This document shows positions 1-8,476 of a stretch of 41,175 nt of DNA, piece by piece. The position numbers and the translations under genes were made by a program. How positions within the stretch are numbered: position 1 is the stretch's first letter; each line of letters starts with the position of its first letter. The DNA is from Candidatus Paraprevotella stercoravium (GTDB taxonomy: Bacteria; Bacteroidota; Bacteroidia; Bacteroidales; Bacteroidaceae). The notes beneath the pieces were generated by a model. The model ran no database searches. It saw only the letters and a program-made list of their open reading frames with translations, and had not been told where the DNA came from. The stretch spans positions 1-41,175 of the forward strand of contig CALUIU010000028.1 in NCBI GenBank assembly GCA_944320795.1, in the 5' to 3' direction.

Positions 1-171
1 GCTATCTCGTTACCCAATTTTCAAGCAATCCGAATAACCGTTTAATTCTAAGATAATTGCAAATTCTGCGATTTTTTATAGAAAAAAACTACTTTAAAAA
101 TTAAAGAAACACATCTTTTTTTACGTATATTTTTTGTAATATTGTATCATAAAAACCAAAAAGAAAATCCG

Positions 172-1338
172 ATGAAATACAATTTTGACGAAGTGATTCC
201 ACGTCGTGGAAGTAATTCTATCAAATGGGATACAGATTGCTGTCCGGACATGTTGCCTATGTGGATTGCCGATATGGATTTCCGTCTGGCACCTAAAATC
301 AAAGAAGCTGTAGCCCGTCGTCTGGAGCAGGGTGTGTTTGGCTATGCTCATATTCCAGATGCTTTTTATGATGCGATAATCAATTGGTTCAACCGCAGGC
401 ATCAGGTTCGTATTGAGCGCGAATGGATTCTTTACACGATTGGAGTTGTTCCGGCATTGGCTACTGCCGTTACCGCATTGACCCAGCCGGGCGACGGTGT
501 GCTGATCCAGCCTCCTGTATATAATCATTTTTATAGCTGTATTGAGGGAAATAACCGTCGTTTGGTTGAAAGTCCGCTTCGTTATGAGGATGGTCGCTAT
601 ACTGTTGACTGGGAAAATCTGGAGCAGAAGGCTTCCGATCCAAATGTCAAACTGATGATTATCTGCAATCCTCATAATCCGGCAGGAAGAGTGTGGACAC
701 GTGAGGAACTGATCCGTATGGGCGAAATCTGTTTGCGCCATGACGTATTCATTGTTTCTGATGAGATTCATTGTGAGTTGGTATCCCCAGGATTTACTTA
801 TACTCCTTTTGCGTCGCTTTCTGAAGAACTGCGTAATCATAGTGTGATTTGCTCTTCACCGAGCAAGGCCTTTAATCTGGCCGGTTTTCAGGTGGCTAAT
901 ATCTTTGTCCCGAATCCCCGGATGCGTGAAAAGCTCAATGCCGTGCTGATGGGTATGGACATCGAGAGCCTGAACTGCTTTGCCGTAGAAGCTCTGATAG
1001 CGGCTTATAACGAGAGTGAGGACTGGTTGGACGAACTGAACGTCTACATCCACGAGAACTATCTCTTTATGAAAAACTTTGTGGAGACCAATATGCCCGA
1101 TCTTTATCTGGTTCCTCTGGAAGGTACTTACCTGGCATGGCTGGATTGCCGTGTCTTGGGAAAAACATCTGAGGAGATGAATAATGATCTGAAATCCAAG
1201 TATTGCCTGTGGCTGAATTCCGGAACGATGTATGGAACTGCCGGTGACGGCTTTTTGCGTTGGAATCTGGCTTGCCCACGTTCTATCTTGGAAGAAGGTC
1301 TGAACCGCTTCCTGAAATATTATCAAGAGCATAAATAA
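172..1338 (+). CDS. PatB/MalY-type PLP-dependent C-S lyase (cystathionine beta-lyase)
   Basis: A 388-residue fold-type I aminotransferase-like enzyme of the MalY/PatB family, which cleaves C-S bonds of cystathionine or cysteine conjugates in the cytoplasm. Visible family marks are the opening MKYNFDEVIPRRGSNSIKWD, the substrate/cofactor loop NPHNPAGRVW, SDEIH with the Asp that contacts the PLP ring nitrogen, SPSKAFNLAG with the Schiff-base lysine at about residue 232, and the carboxylate-binding Arg in RWNLACPR near the C-terminus. Length is normal for the family. The ATG at 172 is preferred; an upstream in-frame TTG at 142 would add ten low-complexity residues. It is a single gene followed by its own terminator. 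Whether the main substrate is cystathionine or another thiol conjugate cannot be told from sequence. Confidence 0.9.
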   Translation: MKYNFDEVIPRRGSNSIKWDTDCCPDMLPMWIADMDFRLAPKIKEAVARRLEQGVFGYAHIPDAFYDAIINWFNRRHQVRIEREWILYTIGVVPALATAVTALTQPGDGVLIQPPVYNHFYSCIEGNNRRLVESPLRYEDGRYTVDWENLEQKASDPNVKLMIICNPHNPAGRVWTREELIRMGEICLRHDVFIVSDEIHCELVSPGFTYTPFASLSEELRNHSVICSSPSKAFNLAGFQVANIFVPNPRMREKLNAVLMGMDIESLNCFAVEALIAAYNESEDWLDELNVYIHENYLFMKNFVETNMPDLYLVPLEGTYLAWLDCRVLGKTSEEMNNDLKSKYCLWLNSGTMYGTAGDGFLRWNLACPRSILEEGLNRFLKYYQEHK

Positions 1339-1357
1339 GAATAAATCATAATATCTG

Positions 1358-1420
1358 AAAAGTCTGCTTTGATCTTTCCATAATGATGACTTAGGAAATA
1401 GATCAAGGCAGACTTTTTTT
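1358..1420 (+). terminator. Intrinsic terminator of the PatB-type lyase gene
   Basis: The arms AAGTCTGCTTTGATCT and AGATCAAGGCAGACTT pair with one mismatch around a loop of about 25 nt, followed by a run of seven T on the plus strand. It starts about 20 nt after the stop codon. Confidence 0.8.
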
Positions 1421-1460
1421 ATGATGAGGGCTGAAAGCAGAAACAGGTCAATACAAACAA

Positions 1461-1494
1461 AAAAGAGTTGTTTCGAATGAAACAACTCTTTTTG
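1461..1494 (-). terminator. Terminator of rpmE2 (usable from both strands)
   Basis: A perfect hairpin with arms AAAGAGTTGTTTC and GAAACAACTCTTT and a 4-nt loop. The minus strand continues with a T run, placing it about 20 nt after the rpmE2 stop. The plus-strand side also ends in several T, so it may back up the lyase terminator. Confidence 0.85.
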
Positions 1495-1513
1495 AATATC
1501 TTGAGTCCTGATA

Positions 1514-1765
1514 TTATTTGCGAGTCTTAGCGTAGCGGCTCATGAACTTGTCAACGCGACCAGCAGTATCAACCAACTTGCTCTTACCAGTGTAGAACGG
1601 GTGAGAAGTGTTAGAGATTTCAAGCTTAACTACTGGGTAAGTTTCGCCTTCGAATTCTACAGTGTCAGTAGTCTTGCAAGTAGAACGTGAAAGGAACATG
1701 TCACCGTTACTCATGTCTTTGAATACAACAGGACGGTAATTCTCTGGATGGATATCTTTCTTCAT
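1514..1765 (-). CDS. rpmE2: 50S ribosomal protein L31 type B
   Basis: An 83-residue ribosomal protein L31 of the B type, a component of the large subunit at the central protuberance. It begins [19 protein letters not shown] and carries the typical [25 protein letters not shown] segment (split here by reading, not by the gene). It lacks the four-cysteine zinc motif of the A type: only one Cys is present, in STCKTT. This zinc-free form can replace the zinc form under zinc limitation in other bacteria. It is monocistronic, with a canonical promoter and a strong terminator. Identification is secure; a regulatory role in zinc homeostasis here is inference only. Confidence 0.96.
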   Translation of the reverse strand: MKKDIHPENYRPVVFKDMSNGDMFLSRSTCKTTDTVEFEGETYPVVKLEISNTSHPFYTGKSKLVDTAGRVDKFMSRYAKTRK

Positions 1766-1834
1766 AATTTAAAATTTTTATCAATTAAACATATAGCTGG
1801 TAACTATAATGTGTAATGGTCTGTTTACGAGGTG

Positions 1835-1866
1835 CAAAATTACTCGATTTCTTTTTATTTACCAAA
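1835..1866 (-). promoter_or_regulatory. Bacteroides-type promoter of rpmE2
   Basis: Read on the minus strand, TTTG (-33; 1863-1866) is followed after exactly 20 nt by TAATTTTG (-7; 1835-1842), a perfect match to TAnnTTTG. Transcription should begin near 1828, giving a leader of about 60 nt before the ATG at 1765. Confidence 0.75.
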
Positions 1867-1890
1867 TTTATCCGTAAAAAAATGTGGCAT

Positions 1891-2772
1891 TTATTTTAAT
1901 CCGGGCCAACTTTCCAGACTGAAGGTCTTTTCTATAGGATTTTCGATGCGGTCCGGCAGATTGCAGAAGAAATCGATACCGGTTTTTTTCTCCAGTTCGT
2001 CGATGCTGACAGCCCAGGAGCTTACGTCCGGATTGCCGCCATAGGACTTGTGCTCCACCCAAAAGCCGATGGCTTTGTAAGTGCCTGACTTTTTGCACAT
2101 CAGCGCCATGAAATAATATTTCGGAACGGGCATTCCGCTTTTTGTGTAACGCAGAATCTGGTCATCACGAATAGTTCCTCCCTTCACAACATAGAGCGTG
2201 TCGCGGAAAGTGCTGCTGCGTCCCCAGTTCTGAACAAGTCCTTCCAGATCCACCCAGTCCTGCTGGTTGAAACGTCCGATCTGCGGACTCATATTCGACA
2301 GATAAAATGTCTGCTCGTTGCAGTCCTTGCTGTTCAGACGGTCGGCTGAGGCGCAAAGATGTCCGCGGTCGTATCCGCTTCCTTTAAAATCACTCAGTTC
2401 CGTTCGTTCACCGGCAGAAAGTGCCGGATCGGGCTGAAATGGATCACCTCTCCATTCCGTGTTCTTCCAATTATTCCGATTCCAGTTCTGTTTGGAATTT
2501 TCGGCAGTAAAAGTGAATGCTACCCATCTGGAATGTTTTTTGTCGGAATGCCAGTCTACGGTATAGTTCAGGATACCCGAAGCATAATGTGAGATGATCT
2601 TTCCGGCATTGTCGTCAATGCGAGGGATTTCCAGGTTTCCGGCATTCTGTATTACCAGAGGATTGCTGTTGGAGTTTTGAGAACTGCCACTGCCATCGCT
2701 GTCGTTGGAGCAGGAGGATACCAATGCTGTAGCCAGAATAAATATAAACGTATGAATCTTTTTTAGGAACAT
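1891..2772 (-). CDS. NucA/EndoG-family DNA/RNA non-specific endonuclease lipoprotein
   Basis: A 293-residue secreted nuclease of the beta-beta-alpha-metal family that degrades DNA and RNA. The signal peptide ends in lipobox VSSC (Cys at about 21). The residues after it, SNDSDGSGS, are acidic and serine-rich, resembling the Bacteroides signal for display on the outer surface. A linker of about 25 residues precedes the nuclease domain. The catalytic motif DRGH (about 135-138) is present, followed by SNMSPQ and NQQDW, which contain the Mg-binding Asn region and the helix typical of the family. The start is ATG 2772; a TTG three codons earlier is less likely. The gene lies behind a terminator hairpin after the DUF6359 lipoprotein gene and probably belongs functionally to the same locus. 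Confidence 0.9.
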   Translation of the reverse strand: MFLKKIHTFIFILATALVSSCSNDSDGSGSSQNSNSNPLVIQNAGNLEIPRIDDNAGKIISHYASGILNYTVDWHSDKKHSRWVAFTFTAENSKQNWNRNNWKNTEWRGDPFQPDPALSAGERTELSDFKGSGYDRGHLCASADRLNSKDCNEQTFYLSNMSPQIGRFNQQDWVDLEGLVQNWGRSSTFRDTLYVVKGGTIRDDQILRYTKSGMPVPKYYFMALMCKKSGTYKAIGFWVEHKSYGGNPDVSSWAVSIDELEKKTGIDFFCNLPDRIENPIEKTFSLESWPGLK

Positions 2773-2794
2773 TCTTTGCAATATATTTTAAACA

Positions 2795-2843
2795 AAGAAT
2801 TGTCATTCCAGAATCAAATCAAAGTTCCGGAATGACAATTCTT
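2795..2843 (-). terminator. Hairpin terminator between the DUF6359 gene and the nuclease gene
   Basis: The arms AAGAATTGTCATTCC and GGAATGACAATTCTT are perfectly complementary over 15 bp, with a loop of about 19 nt. On the minus strand the second arm runs into TTTG TTT, a weak T tract. It lies 20 nt after the DUF6359 gene stop and 23 nt before the nuclease start, so it may act as a partial terminator that lowers nuclease expression, or as an RNA processing site. Confidence 0.7.
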
Positions 2844-2865
2844 CGTAGTATTATCAATAAAGAGG

Positions 2866-4791
2866 TTACTTAACGCTCAAGTTCTTGATTTCCCAAGTAA
2901 TAGTGTTTGCATTCTCTGCATTCTTATATTTGAATGCAAAGTATGCATTTGCTCCTACAGCCGGCAGTTTGGTGGTTACGGTTTCGAAAGTCCAACCGGA
3001 AGTAGCCGGGTAGGTAATGTTTACCTGAGTCCATGTAGCAGTTGTTACATCACCGTTATAATCTGTAGAAACCCAAACGGTGTACTGTTCTGGTGCATTG
3101 CTCAGATCTTGATTTTTAGGACCCATAGCATGTTCAAAGGTCAGCGTGTGCTCCTTGCTCAAATCGACGGCAGGAGAAACCAACCAGTCTTCGTTTTCCA
3201 AAGACACTCCATTTGAATATGCAGACATGCTGACATAGCCATAACTATCTGTTTTCCATTCTTGGGCACCGCTTACGCTTACTGGAGTGAAGTTTCCAAA
3301 GGTGTTGTTAAAAGATTCTTCCAGAATAGCATCACCACTTGGCTCTTCTGTACCACCAGAGCTTTGTCCGTCCAAAACATATTCTGTAATGGATTTCAGA
3401 CCGTATGTTCCGAAGTATTTCTCCAAAGAACCCTTGACAATGACTTCTTTACCTAAGTTGCTAGGGTTGTCCTTCAGGTTCAAGGCATTGCGTACATCAC
3501 CGCTTGGCAATTGCAGTACCAGACAGTTCTTATAGTCTGTTTCTGTCTTACTGTCCGCAATTAACAGGTTAGTCTTATTTTCATCAGTGATGCTGCTCAG
3601 GTCATTCAGAATTGATCCGTCAATGCTCTTACCGTTTACATAACCTACAATGTAGCCTTTCACCCAAGTGTCAGCCAAAGGCTTGCTAGCATTGTATTTA
3701 GAGATAGCTGTAGCTACGGTAAACGGATTCTCCTTACTGCTTTCGTTTTCAGTTGGAGTTTCCGGCTCTTCTGGAGTTTCACCAGCAGCGCGGTCTTCAA
3801 TAGAAATGTTCTTCAATTCATAAGTACCGGCCTTTTCTGTACAATTATACTTGAATCCGATTTTCACTTTCTTGCCTTTGTAAGCATTCAGATCGATATC
3901 ACCGGATTTTGCAAACGGAGTCCATGCATCCTGCAATACGTGGTTTGGAATAGTCAGCTGTTGCCAGTTTTCAACATTGCTTTCGGTAATCCACAAAGTG
4001 ATGTTTTCCGGCAAATTTGTGAAGTAGCGGGCTACATACTCAAAAGTCAGGGTTGCATTGGTTGCGTTGCTCAGATCAACTTCCGGAGAAATTAACCAAC
4101 TTTCAGCAGCATAATCGGTATAGTTTACGAATGAAGTGGCTTTCATGTACTTGTAAGAGTCCCAAGTCCATACTTCTGCACCCATTTCAGCTGGTACTGT
4201 TACATTCTTCACAGTAAACTCACCCTGGCCAGAAGCGAATGTTTCGCTGAAGATGGCTTTCACTTCTTCTGCCGGAATGTCACCGATAGTGTCGCCGTTC
4301 ATTATATAAGCCTGTACGTTCTTAATACCAGAACCGCCAAAATACTTCTCCATAGTACCCAGCAACATCACTTCCTGATACAGGTTCTGCGGATGGCCTT
4401 TCAAGTTCAGAGAATCTCTGATTTCACCGGCAGGAAGCTGCACGGCCAGACAGTTGTTGATGTTTTTGTCGTCAGGACTTACGGATACCACCATATTGGT
4501 TTCCCCAGCGCCTTCCGCTCCGAATACAACATCTGAAATGGTAGAGCTGACGTCACCTCCCGATGGGATGTAACCTACGATATATGCCTTTACCCAACCC
4601 AATTTGCCGTTTTGGTTAAGCATGGCTCCTTTTACAGAATAAGGATTCTGCATAGTTCCTTCGCCATAAATACTGCTGTTGTCTCCGGTTCCCGGAATGT
4701 CATAAGGAGCAGGAACATCGCTACAGGCATTGAATGAGAATAATGCCATTGAAGCCAAAAACAGTGAACTGATAATCTTTTTAATTTTCAT
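2866..4791 (-). CDS. Surface lipoprotein with duplicated DUF6359 and choice-of-anchor J modules
   Basis: A 641-residue lipoprotein (signal peptide, Cys in NACSDVP at about 23). Its body is an ABAB repeat. Module A is DUF6359-like, at about 45-175 and again 355-475, each with NPYSV or NPFTV, GYIVGYV/IPSG, a NCLAVQLP or NCLVLQLP strand and EKYFG. Module B is a choice-of-anchor J beta-sandwich, at about 180-335 and 490-641, each with ESW/EDWLxSPxVDLS and a TLTFEH/Y strand. DUF6359 resembles OB-fold domains that accompany secreted nucleases, which fits nucleic-acid binding; the anchor-J sandwich is usually adhesive or structural. It is the third gene after a TonB receptor and a DUF5689 lipoprotein, with a 19-nt gap. 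No catalytic motif is seen; a binding role is inferred. Confidence 0.82.
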   Translation of the reverse strand: MKIKKIISSLFLASMALFSFNACSDVPAPYDIPGTGDNSSIYGEGTMQNPYSVKGAMLNQNGKLGWVKAYIVGYIPSGGDVSSTISDVVFGAEGAGETNMVVSVSPDDKNINNCLAVQLPAGEIRDSLNLKGHPQNLYQEVMLLGTMEKYFGGSGIKNVQAYIMNGDTIGDIPAEEVKAIFSETFASGQGEFTVKNVTVPAEMGAEVWTWDSYKYMKATSFVNYTDYAAESWLISPEVDLSNATNATLTFEYVARYFTNLPENITLWITESNVENWQQLTIPNHVLQDAWTPFAKSGDIDLNAYKGKKVKIGFKYNCTEKAGTYELKNISIEDRAAGETPEEPETPTENESSKENPFTVATAISKYNASKPLADTWVKGYIVGYVNGKSIDGSILNDLSSITDENKTNLLIADSKTETDYKNCLVLQLPSGDVRNALNLKDNPSNLGKEVIVKGSLEKYFGTYGLKSITEYVLDGQSSGGTEEPSGDAILEESFNNTFGNFTPVSVSGAQEWKTDSYGYVSMSAYSNGVSLENEDWLVSPAVDLSKEHTLTFEHAMGPKNQDLSNAPEQYTVWVSTDYNGDVTTATWTQVNITYPATSGWTFETVTTKLPAVGANAYFAFKYKNAENANTITWEIKNLSVK

Positions 4792-4810
4792 AATATATCT
4801 CTATTAGTTT

Positions 4811-5623
4811 TTATCTTTCAATATCTCTTGAAGTTCTCACGGTTATTTGCCAGTCGTTGTTGTAACGGGTCAGAAGGCCATTCATGTTGAATGGACGGTT
4901 TGGCATATAATCATTCGCAAAGTTAGCATAAGTGCTGATGCGGAAAGGAAGGGTAGTACTGCCGATATTTAAAGTACGGTTTACACCATTTCCACCGTCA
5001 CCTAATTCTTCCGGAGCGTAGACCGTATAGCCGTCTGCTTCTTCAATTGTTACATCTTTAAGATAGACAAAGAACGGAGCGTCGTCTTTGTTTGCTGAAC
5101 TCAACCAACTGGCATCAATTGTGTCGGGAACCAGTTCTTTGTAATTGAGTGAAGGACGGCCTTCTGTACGCATGTGCTCTTTCCAGATATTTTCCGACAT
5201 ACGTCCGATTTTTCCCTGATAGAGAGTTCCCAACTGGGCCATGGCACCGTATCCTCCAATGTAAAGTCCCTTACAGTTTACCACGATTTTCTGTCCTACA
5301 GGAAGCTTTGAGTAAATACCAGTGGTGTTGATACCGATTACAATGGCAGCTGTGGTGTCGCGCAGGTAGATCTGCTTATATACGTTTCCGGATTCATCAT
5401 CAGCTACAACCACTCCGCTGATAATGATGCTATCTTCAATCTGTTGCACTCCGCTGCTGGAAGTGATGCTCTTGAACTGTTGCTTCAGTTGGGCAATAGT
5501 TGTATTTGCTTCCGGTACACTGGGATTGCCATAAACATCCAAATTGGGTGCGTCGTGTTGATCCATGCATCCGGTCAGGATTACCGCCATCAAGGCAACC
5601 ATGAATAATGTTATTTTTTTCAT
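4811..5623 (-). CDS. DUF5689 domain lipoprotein
   Basis: A 270-residue lipoprotein with a signal peptide and lipobox ILTGC (Cys at about 19), followed by an N-terminal linker and a DUF5689 domain from about residue 40 to the end. The DUF5689 features seen are an ISGVVVADDESGNVYKQIYL strand pair (OB-fold-like), the IVIGINTTGIY strand, a VGQKIVVNCKGLYIGGYG strand and a C-terminal region ending in ITVRTSRDIER. The family is common in Bacteroidetes beside TonB-dependent receptors and is presumed to bind substrate at the outer membrane; no enzymatic function is established that I know of. The gene sits 24 nt after the receptor and 19 nt before the DUF6359 lipoprotein, so the three are almost certainly cotranscribed. 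Confidence 0.85.
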   Translation of the reverse strand: MKKITLFMVALMAVILTGCMDQHDAPNLDVYGNPSVPEANTTIAQLKQQFKSITSSSGVQQIEDSIIISGVVVADDESGNVYKQIYLRDTTAAIVIGINTTGIYSKLPVGQKIVVNCKGLYIGGYGAMAQLGTLYQGKIGRMSENIWKEHMRTEGRPSLNYKELVPDTIDASWLSSANKDDAPFFVYLKDVTIEEADGYTVYAPEELGDGGNGVNRTLNIGSTTLPFRISTYANFANDYMPNRPFNMNGLLTRYNNDWQITVRTSRDIER

Positions 5624-5647
5624 ATTATACCTTTCTTGTTGTTGTTT

Positions 5648-8203
5648 TTAAAAACGGAATCCAATGTTCATGAAGGCATTGATTCCCTGTGCATAGTAAT
5701 ATTTTGAATGTTTGGAGAACTGGTATGGACGCTCGCGGCCGTCGTCATAGCTGTCATCACGGCTTTGCTCATATCCTCCGGTTTTCATATTGGTATTGTT
5801 CAATACATTATTTACAGTCAGGTTCAGACTCAATGTACGGCCTTTTTTCAGACGGATGAATTTACCTATGGAAGCGTCGAGCATAAAACCGCCCTTGAAT
5901 TCCTCTTGTTCCGGAACTTGGACACCTACCGGGTTGCCATTTTCGTCTACAGTACCTGAAGACGCATTTTTCTCCAAAATGCTGGCCAGACGGCGATAAG
6001 TAGAAAAATCGATAAATCCGCGGTGATAGTAGTTTCCGTTTACATTGAAGAACCAGCCGTTTACACTATAATCCAGTCCTAAACTATAGGCAGAGAGTGG
6101 TGTGCCGCTGTCTTTCATGCCCTTGGCATAAACCTTATCGGGAGTAGACTCGCTTTCATTTTCGTAGGTCAAGGTTGCATTCGGATTATTGATATATTCT
6201 GCATTACTGAAAGTACCGATTGCGTTCAAACTCAAGTTTGATGTAATCTTGACACTGGCAGCCAATTCTACACCCATATATTCTTTTTGAATATCACTCA
6301 TAGACAGATAAGTATATCGAGATTCCTGATCATTGTAGAAAGCATCCATCTCTACCAAATCATTAAAACGTGTATAGTAACCGCTTACCTTCATGGTGAA
6401 GCGTGGTAAAGTCAGCGCATAACTGGCTTCTGCTGTATACATTTCCTCATTGGTCAGATTGTCTACGAAGTCATTCTTCAAACGTGGTGCAATGAAGGCA
6501 TTGTAGGCTGTCGGAGCGTTCTCTTCATAACCCAATCCAAAGTTGATGGTATGCTTTCCGTTAGGCTTGAGGGTCAATCCGATCTTACCGCCAGATTCCA
6601 GGAATTTGGCTACGCCACTGCTACCTTTTGACTTGTTGGCTGCACGACCGTTGCGCATCAATCCGTCGCGCTCAATAGTGCTTCCACCCAAACGGAATGC
6701 TGCAAACAGAGTGGTGATGCCCTTTGTGAGCTGATAATTGCTCCAGACATTGGCTTTGTTTACATATACATTGTAATTATATCCAAAGATGTCACCTTCC
6801 CGGATAATGCGGTTTGGATTGTCCAGGTCATTCTGGATCATAGGAGAATTGTAGCCATAGTCACGTACAGAGAACTTGTCAATGTCGGTCATATAGTCTG
6901 CCCCCAGCAAATCGCTCATGGTTTTATAATGCATACCTTTTGTGGTATTTATATTAAAACCGGCTGAGATTGCTCCGTGTTTATTGAATGAATGTTTTAA
7001 TGTAGAATTCAGATTGAATGCCATCTGGTCATTGTGTCTTTCCTCCACATAGTACAATGCTTCTCCCCCTAATGCTTTTTGTTGTGCATTGGCAAAGTAC
7101 ATGGCATCCCAGTCTATTTGTCTGTGGGCTTTATCACTAGTCCAATACTCATAGGCATCTTTCCAGATTTGTATATCCTCATCGCTGAGTGGCTGATTGA
7201 ATACGTTTCCGGAAATCTGTCCGCTTGGCAGTTTCTTATAATAGTCAGGACGTGGGTCTGACGCATTTCCCGACCAACCGAGAGCCGTGTTGCCATACAT
7301 GCTGTATTTGCCCATGAACGAAGTGCTTAAATTCGTCCGGTCGTTAATTTTGAAGTCCCAGGTCAGAACTGCTGTCGGCTCATAGGAGTTTACGACGCGG
7401 GCATTACGTTTTTCTCCGTTCTGGTAACCCCAGTTCGGATTATAGTAATGACTGTTGGCCAACCAGTAGGCTTCTTCTGTTGAGGCGCCCTGCTGTGCTC
7501 TTTCTGTAGGTGATCCCCATGTGCTCAAGTTCAGGCTGTGGCGGTCGTTGAACACCTTCTGCACTGCCAGAAAATAGCCTAAAGAGTTGTAGAAGGTTCC
7601 CTCGATATATCCTTCATTTGCCCAGCGGTATGCCAATGAGCCGGTTACGGCCCAGCCGTTGTTCATCAGTCCGGTGGAATAAGTATAGACGCCACGTGCC
7701 AAATAATTTCTGTTACATCCGGAAAGGGTAATTTTATTACCCGGACTGTATTGGCTCGCTCTCACATTGATGTCGGTAGATCCTCCCAATGCAGAGAAAC
7801 CGAAGTTATTCATATTCAGGAAAGGAGATCCTTCCCGGTTACGGGTTGCATCGTTCAAACCTCCGATAGAACTGTAGCTGAACTGTCCGCGTTCGGCATC
7901 GTTCATCTGTACTCCGTTGATATAAGTTTCGCTTTGCTGGTTATTGTAGGCACGATAACGGAAGCGCATCGGGCTGAACAGATAGCCGACATTCGAAAGA
8001 TACAGGTCATTGTTTACTCCTAAAACGGAGTTTACGGTGCGCCCGTTATCATCATCTTCGTCCAGTTGGGATTCGGTGAATGTGAAGTCTGCGTTTTCCA
8101 TTTTTGCAATGCTTTCAGCAATGGCAACCGTATCTTTTTGCTGGGCAAGAAGATAGGTGGAAAAACAACATGCAGACGCCATTAAAGCAAGTCTTTTGTT
8201 CAT
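5648..8203 (-). CDS. TonB-dependent outer-membrane receptor (nuclease-linked locus)
   Basis: An 851-residue TonB-dependent transporter. It has a signal peptide ending LLAQQ, an acidic N-terminal stretch (DEDDDNGRT), a plug domain (YINGVQMNDAERG and GSTDINVRAS regions) and a 22-strand-type barrel ending in the terminal aromatic NIGFRF. No N-terminal CarboxypepD-like domain is visible, unlike classical SusC. ATG 8203 is chosen because the TATCTTTG promoter element at 8232-8239 would lie inside any longer frame; the open frame extends to 8308. It heads an operon with the DUF5689 and DUF6359 lipoproteins and, beyond a hairpin, a NucA nuclease. Cargo is unknown from sequence; I infer nucleotides or nucleic-acid fragments from the neighbours. 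Confidence 0.88.
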   Translation of the reverse strand: MNKRLALMASACCFSTYLLAQQKDTVAIAESIAKMENADFTFTESQLDEDDDNGRTVNSVLGVNNDLYLSNVGYLFSPMRFRYRAYNNQQSETYINGVQMNDAERGQFSYSSIGGLNDATRNREGSPFLNMNNFGFSALGGSTDINVRASQYSPGNKITLSGCNRNYLARGVYTYSTGLMNNGWAVTGSLAYRWANEGYIEGTFYNSLGYFLAVQKVFNDRHSLNLSTWGSPTERAQQGASTEEAYWLANSHYYNPNWGYQNGEKRNARVVNSYEPTAVLTWDFKINDRTNLSTSFMGKYSMYGNTALGWSGNASDPRPDYYKKLPSGQISGNVFNQPLSDEDIQIWKDAYEYWTSDKAHRQIDWDAMYFANAQQKALGGEALYYVEERHNDQMAFNLNSTLKHSFNKHGAISAGFNINTTKGMHYKTMSDLLGADYMTDIDKFSVRDYGYNSPMIQNDLDNPNRIIREGDIFGYNYNVYVNKANVWSNYQLTKGITTLFAAFRLGGSTIERDGLMRNGRAANKSKGSSGVAKFLESGGKIGLTLKPNGKHTINFGLGYEENAPTAYNAFIAPRLKNDFVDNLTNEEMYTAEASYALTLPRFTMKVSGYYTRFNDLVEMDAFYNDQESRYTYLSMSDIQKEYMGVELAASVKITSNLSLNAIGTFSNAEYINNPNATLTYENESESTPDKVYAKGMKDSGTPLSAYSLGLDYSVNGWFFNVNGNYYHRGFIDFSTYRRLASILEKNASSGTVDENGNPVGVQVPEQEEFKGGFMLDASIGKFIRLKKGRTLSLNLTVNNVLNNTNMKTGGYEQSRDDSYDDGRERPYQFSKHSKYYYAQGINAFMNIGFRF

Positions 8204-8231
8204 AAATAAAACAGTTAATGTGATTTTTCTA

Positions 8232-8239
8232 CAAAGATA
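8232..8239 (-). promoter_or_regulatory. -7 element of the TonB receptor operon
   Basis: The minus strand reads TATCTTTG, a perfect TAnnTTTG match, about 30 nt before the chosen ATG at 8203. No clear TTTG is seen 20 nt upstream. The position argues against the longer open reading frame start. Confidence 0.55.
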
Positions 8240-8429
8240 TGTGATTCTATTGAAGTACCTATTTTCTTCTATCTTTTTTAAATTTAAAAGGCTTAATTTT
8301 AATTTCATTATCTGAATCTTATTACAAATGAATGTCGAATTATATAATGAATAATTAAAGTTTTTGAATTCTTATATCTTTTAAAGTAAGTGAAATTCAA
8401 TTTCATTAGAATAACTCATAAAAATATTG

Positions 8430-8437
8430 CATATTTG
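8430..8437 (+). promoter_or_regulatory. Possible -7 element of the secreted phosphatase/nuclease gene
   Basis: CATATTTG matches TAnnTTTG in seven of eight positions counting the free ones, and lies 39 nt before the ATG at 8477. The 270-nt gap between the divergent genes is otherwise AT-rich with no other recognisable feature. Confidence 0.3.
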
Positions 8438-8476
8438 TAACCTGAAAAATAAGTAGAATATAAAATAAAGGATTTT

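Noticed and set aside
1-171. Promoter for the PatB-type gene (TAATATTG at 137-144)
   Set aside because: It has a mismatch in a conserved position, lies only about 28 nt from the ATG and has no -33 partner; AT-rich sequence makes chance matches likely.
121-840. Long minus-strand open frame of 239 codons opposite the PatB-type gene
   Set aside because: It is antisense to a clear PLP-enzyme gene, shows no family features and is rich in unlikely Ile/Asn/Thr runs; a shadow frame.
856-1485. Minus-strand open frame of 209 codons over the 3' half of the PatB-type gene and its terminators
   Set aside because: It reads through two terminator hairpins and has no recognisable domain; a shadow frame.
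8204-8308. N-terminal extension of the TonB receptor frame upstream of ATG 8203
   Set aside because: The extension crosses a perfect -7 promoter element and lacks signal-peptide character; the peptide from 8203 has a proper signal sequence.
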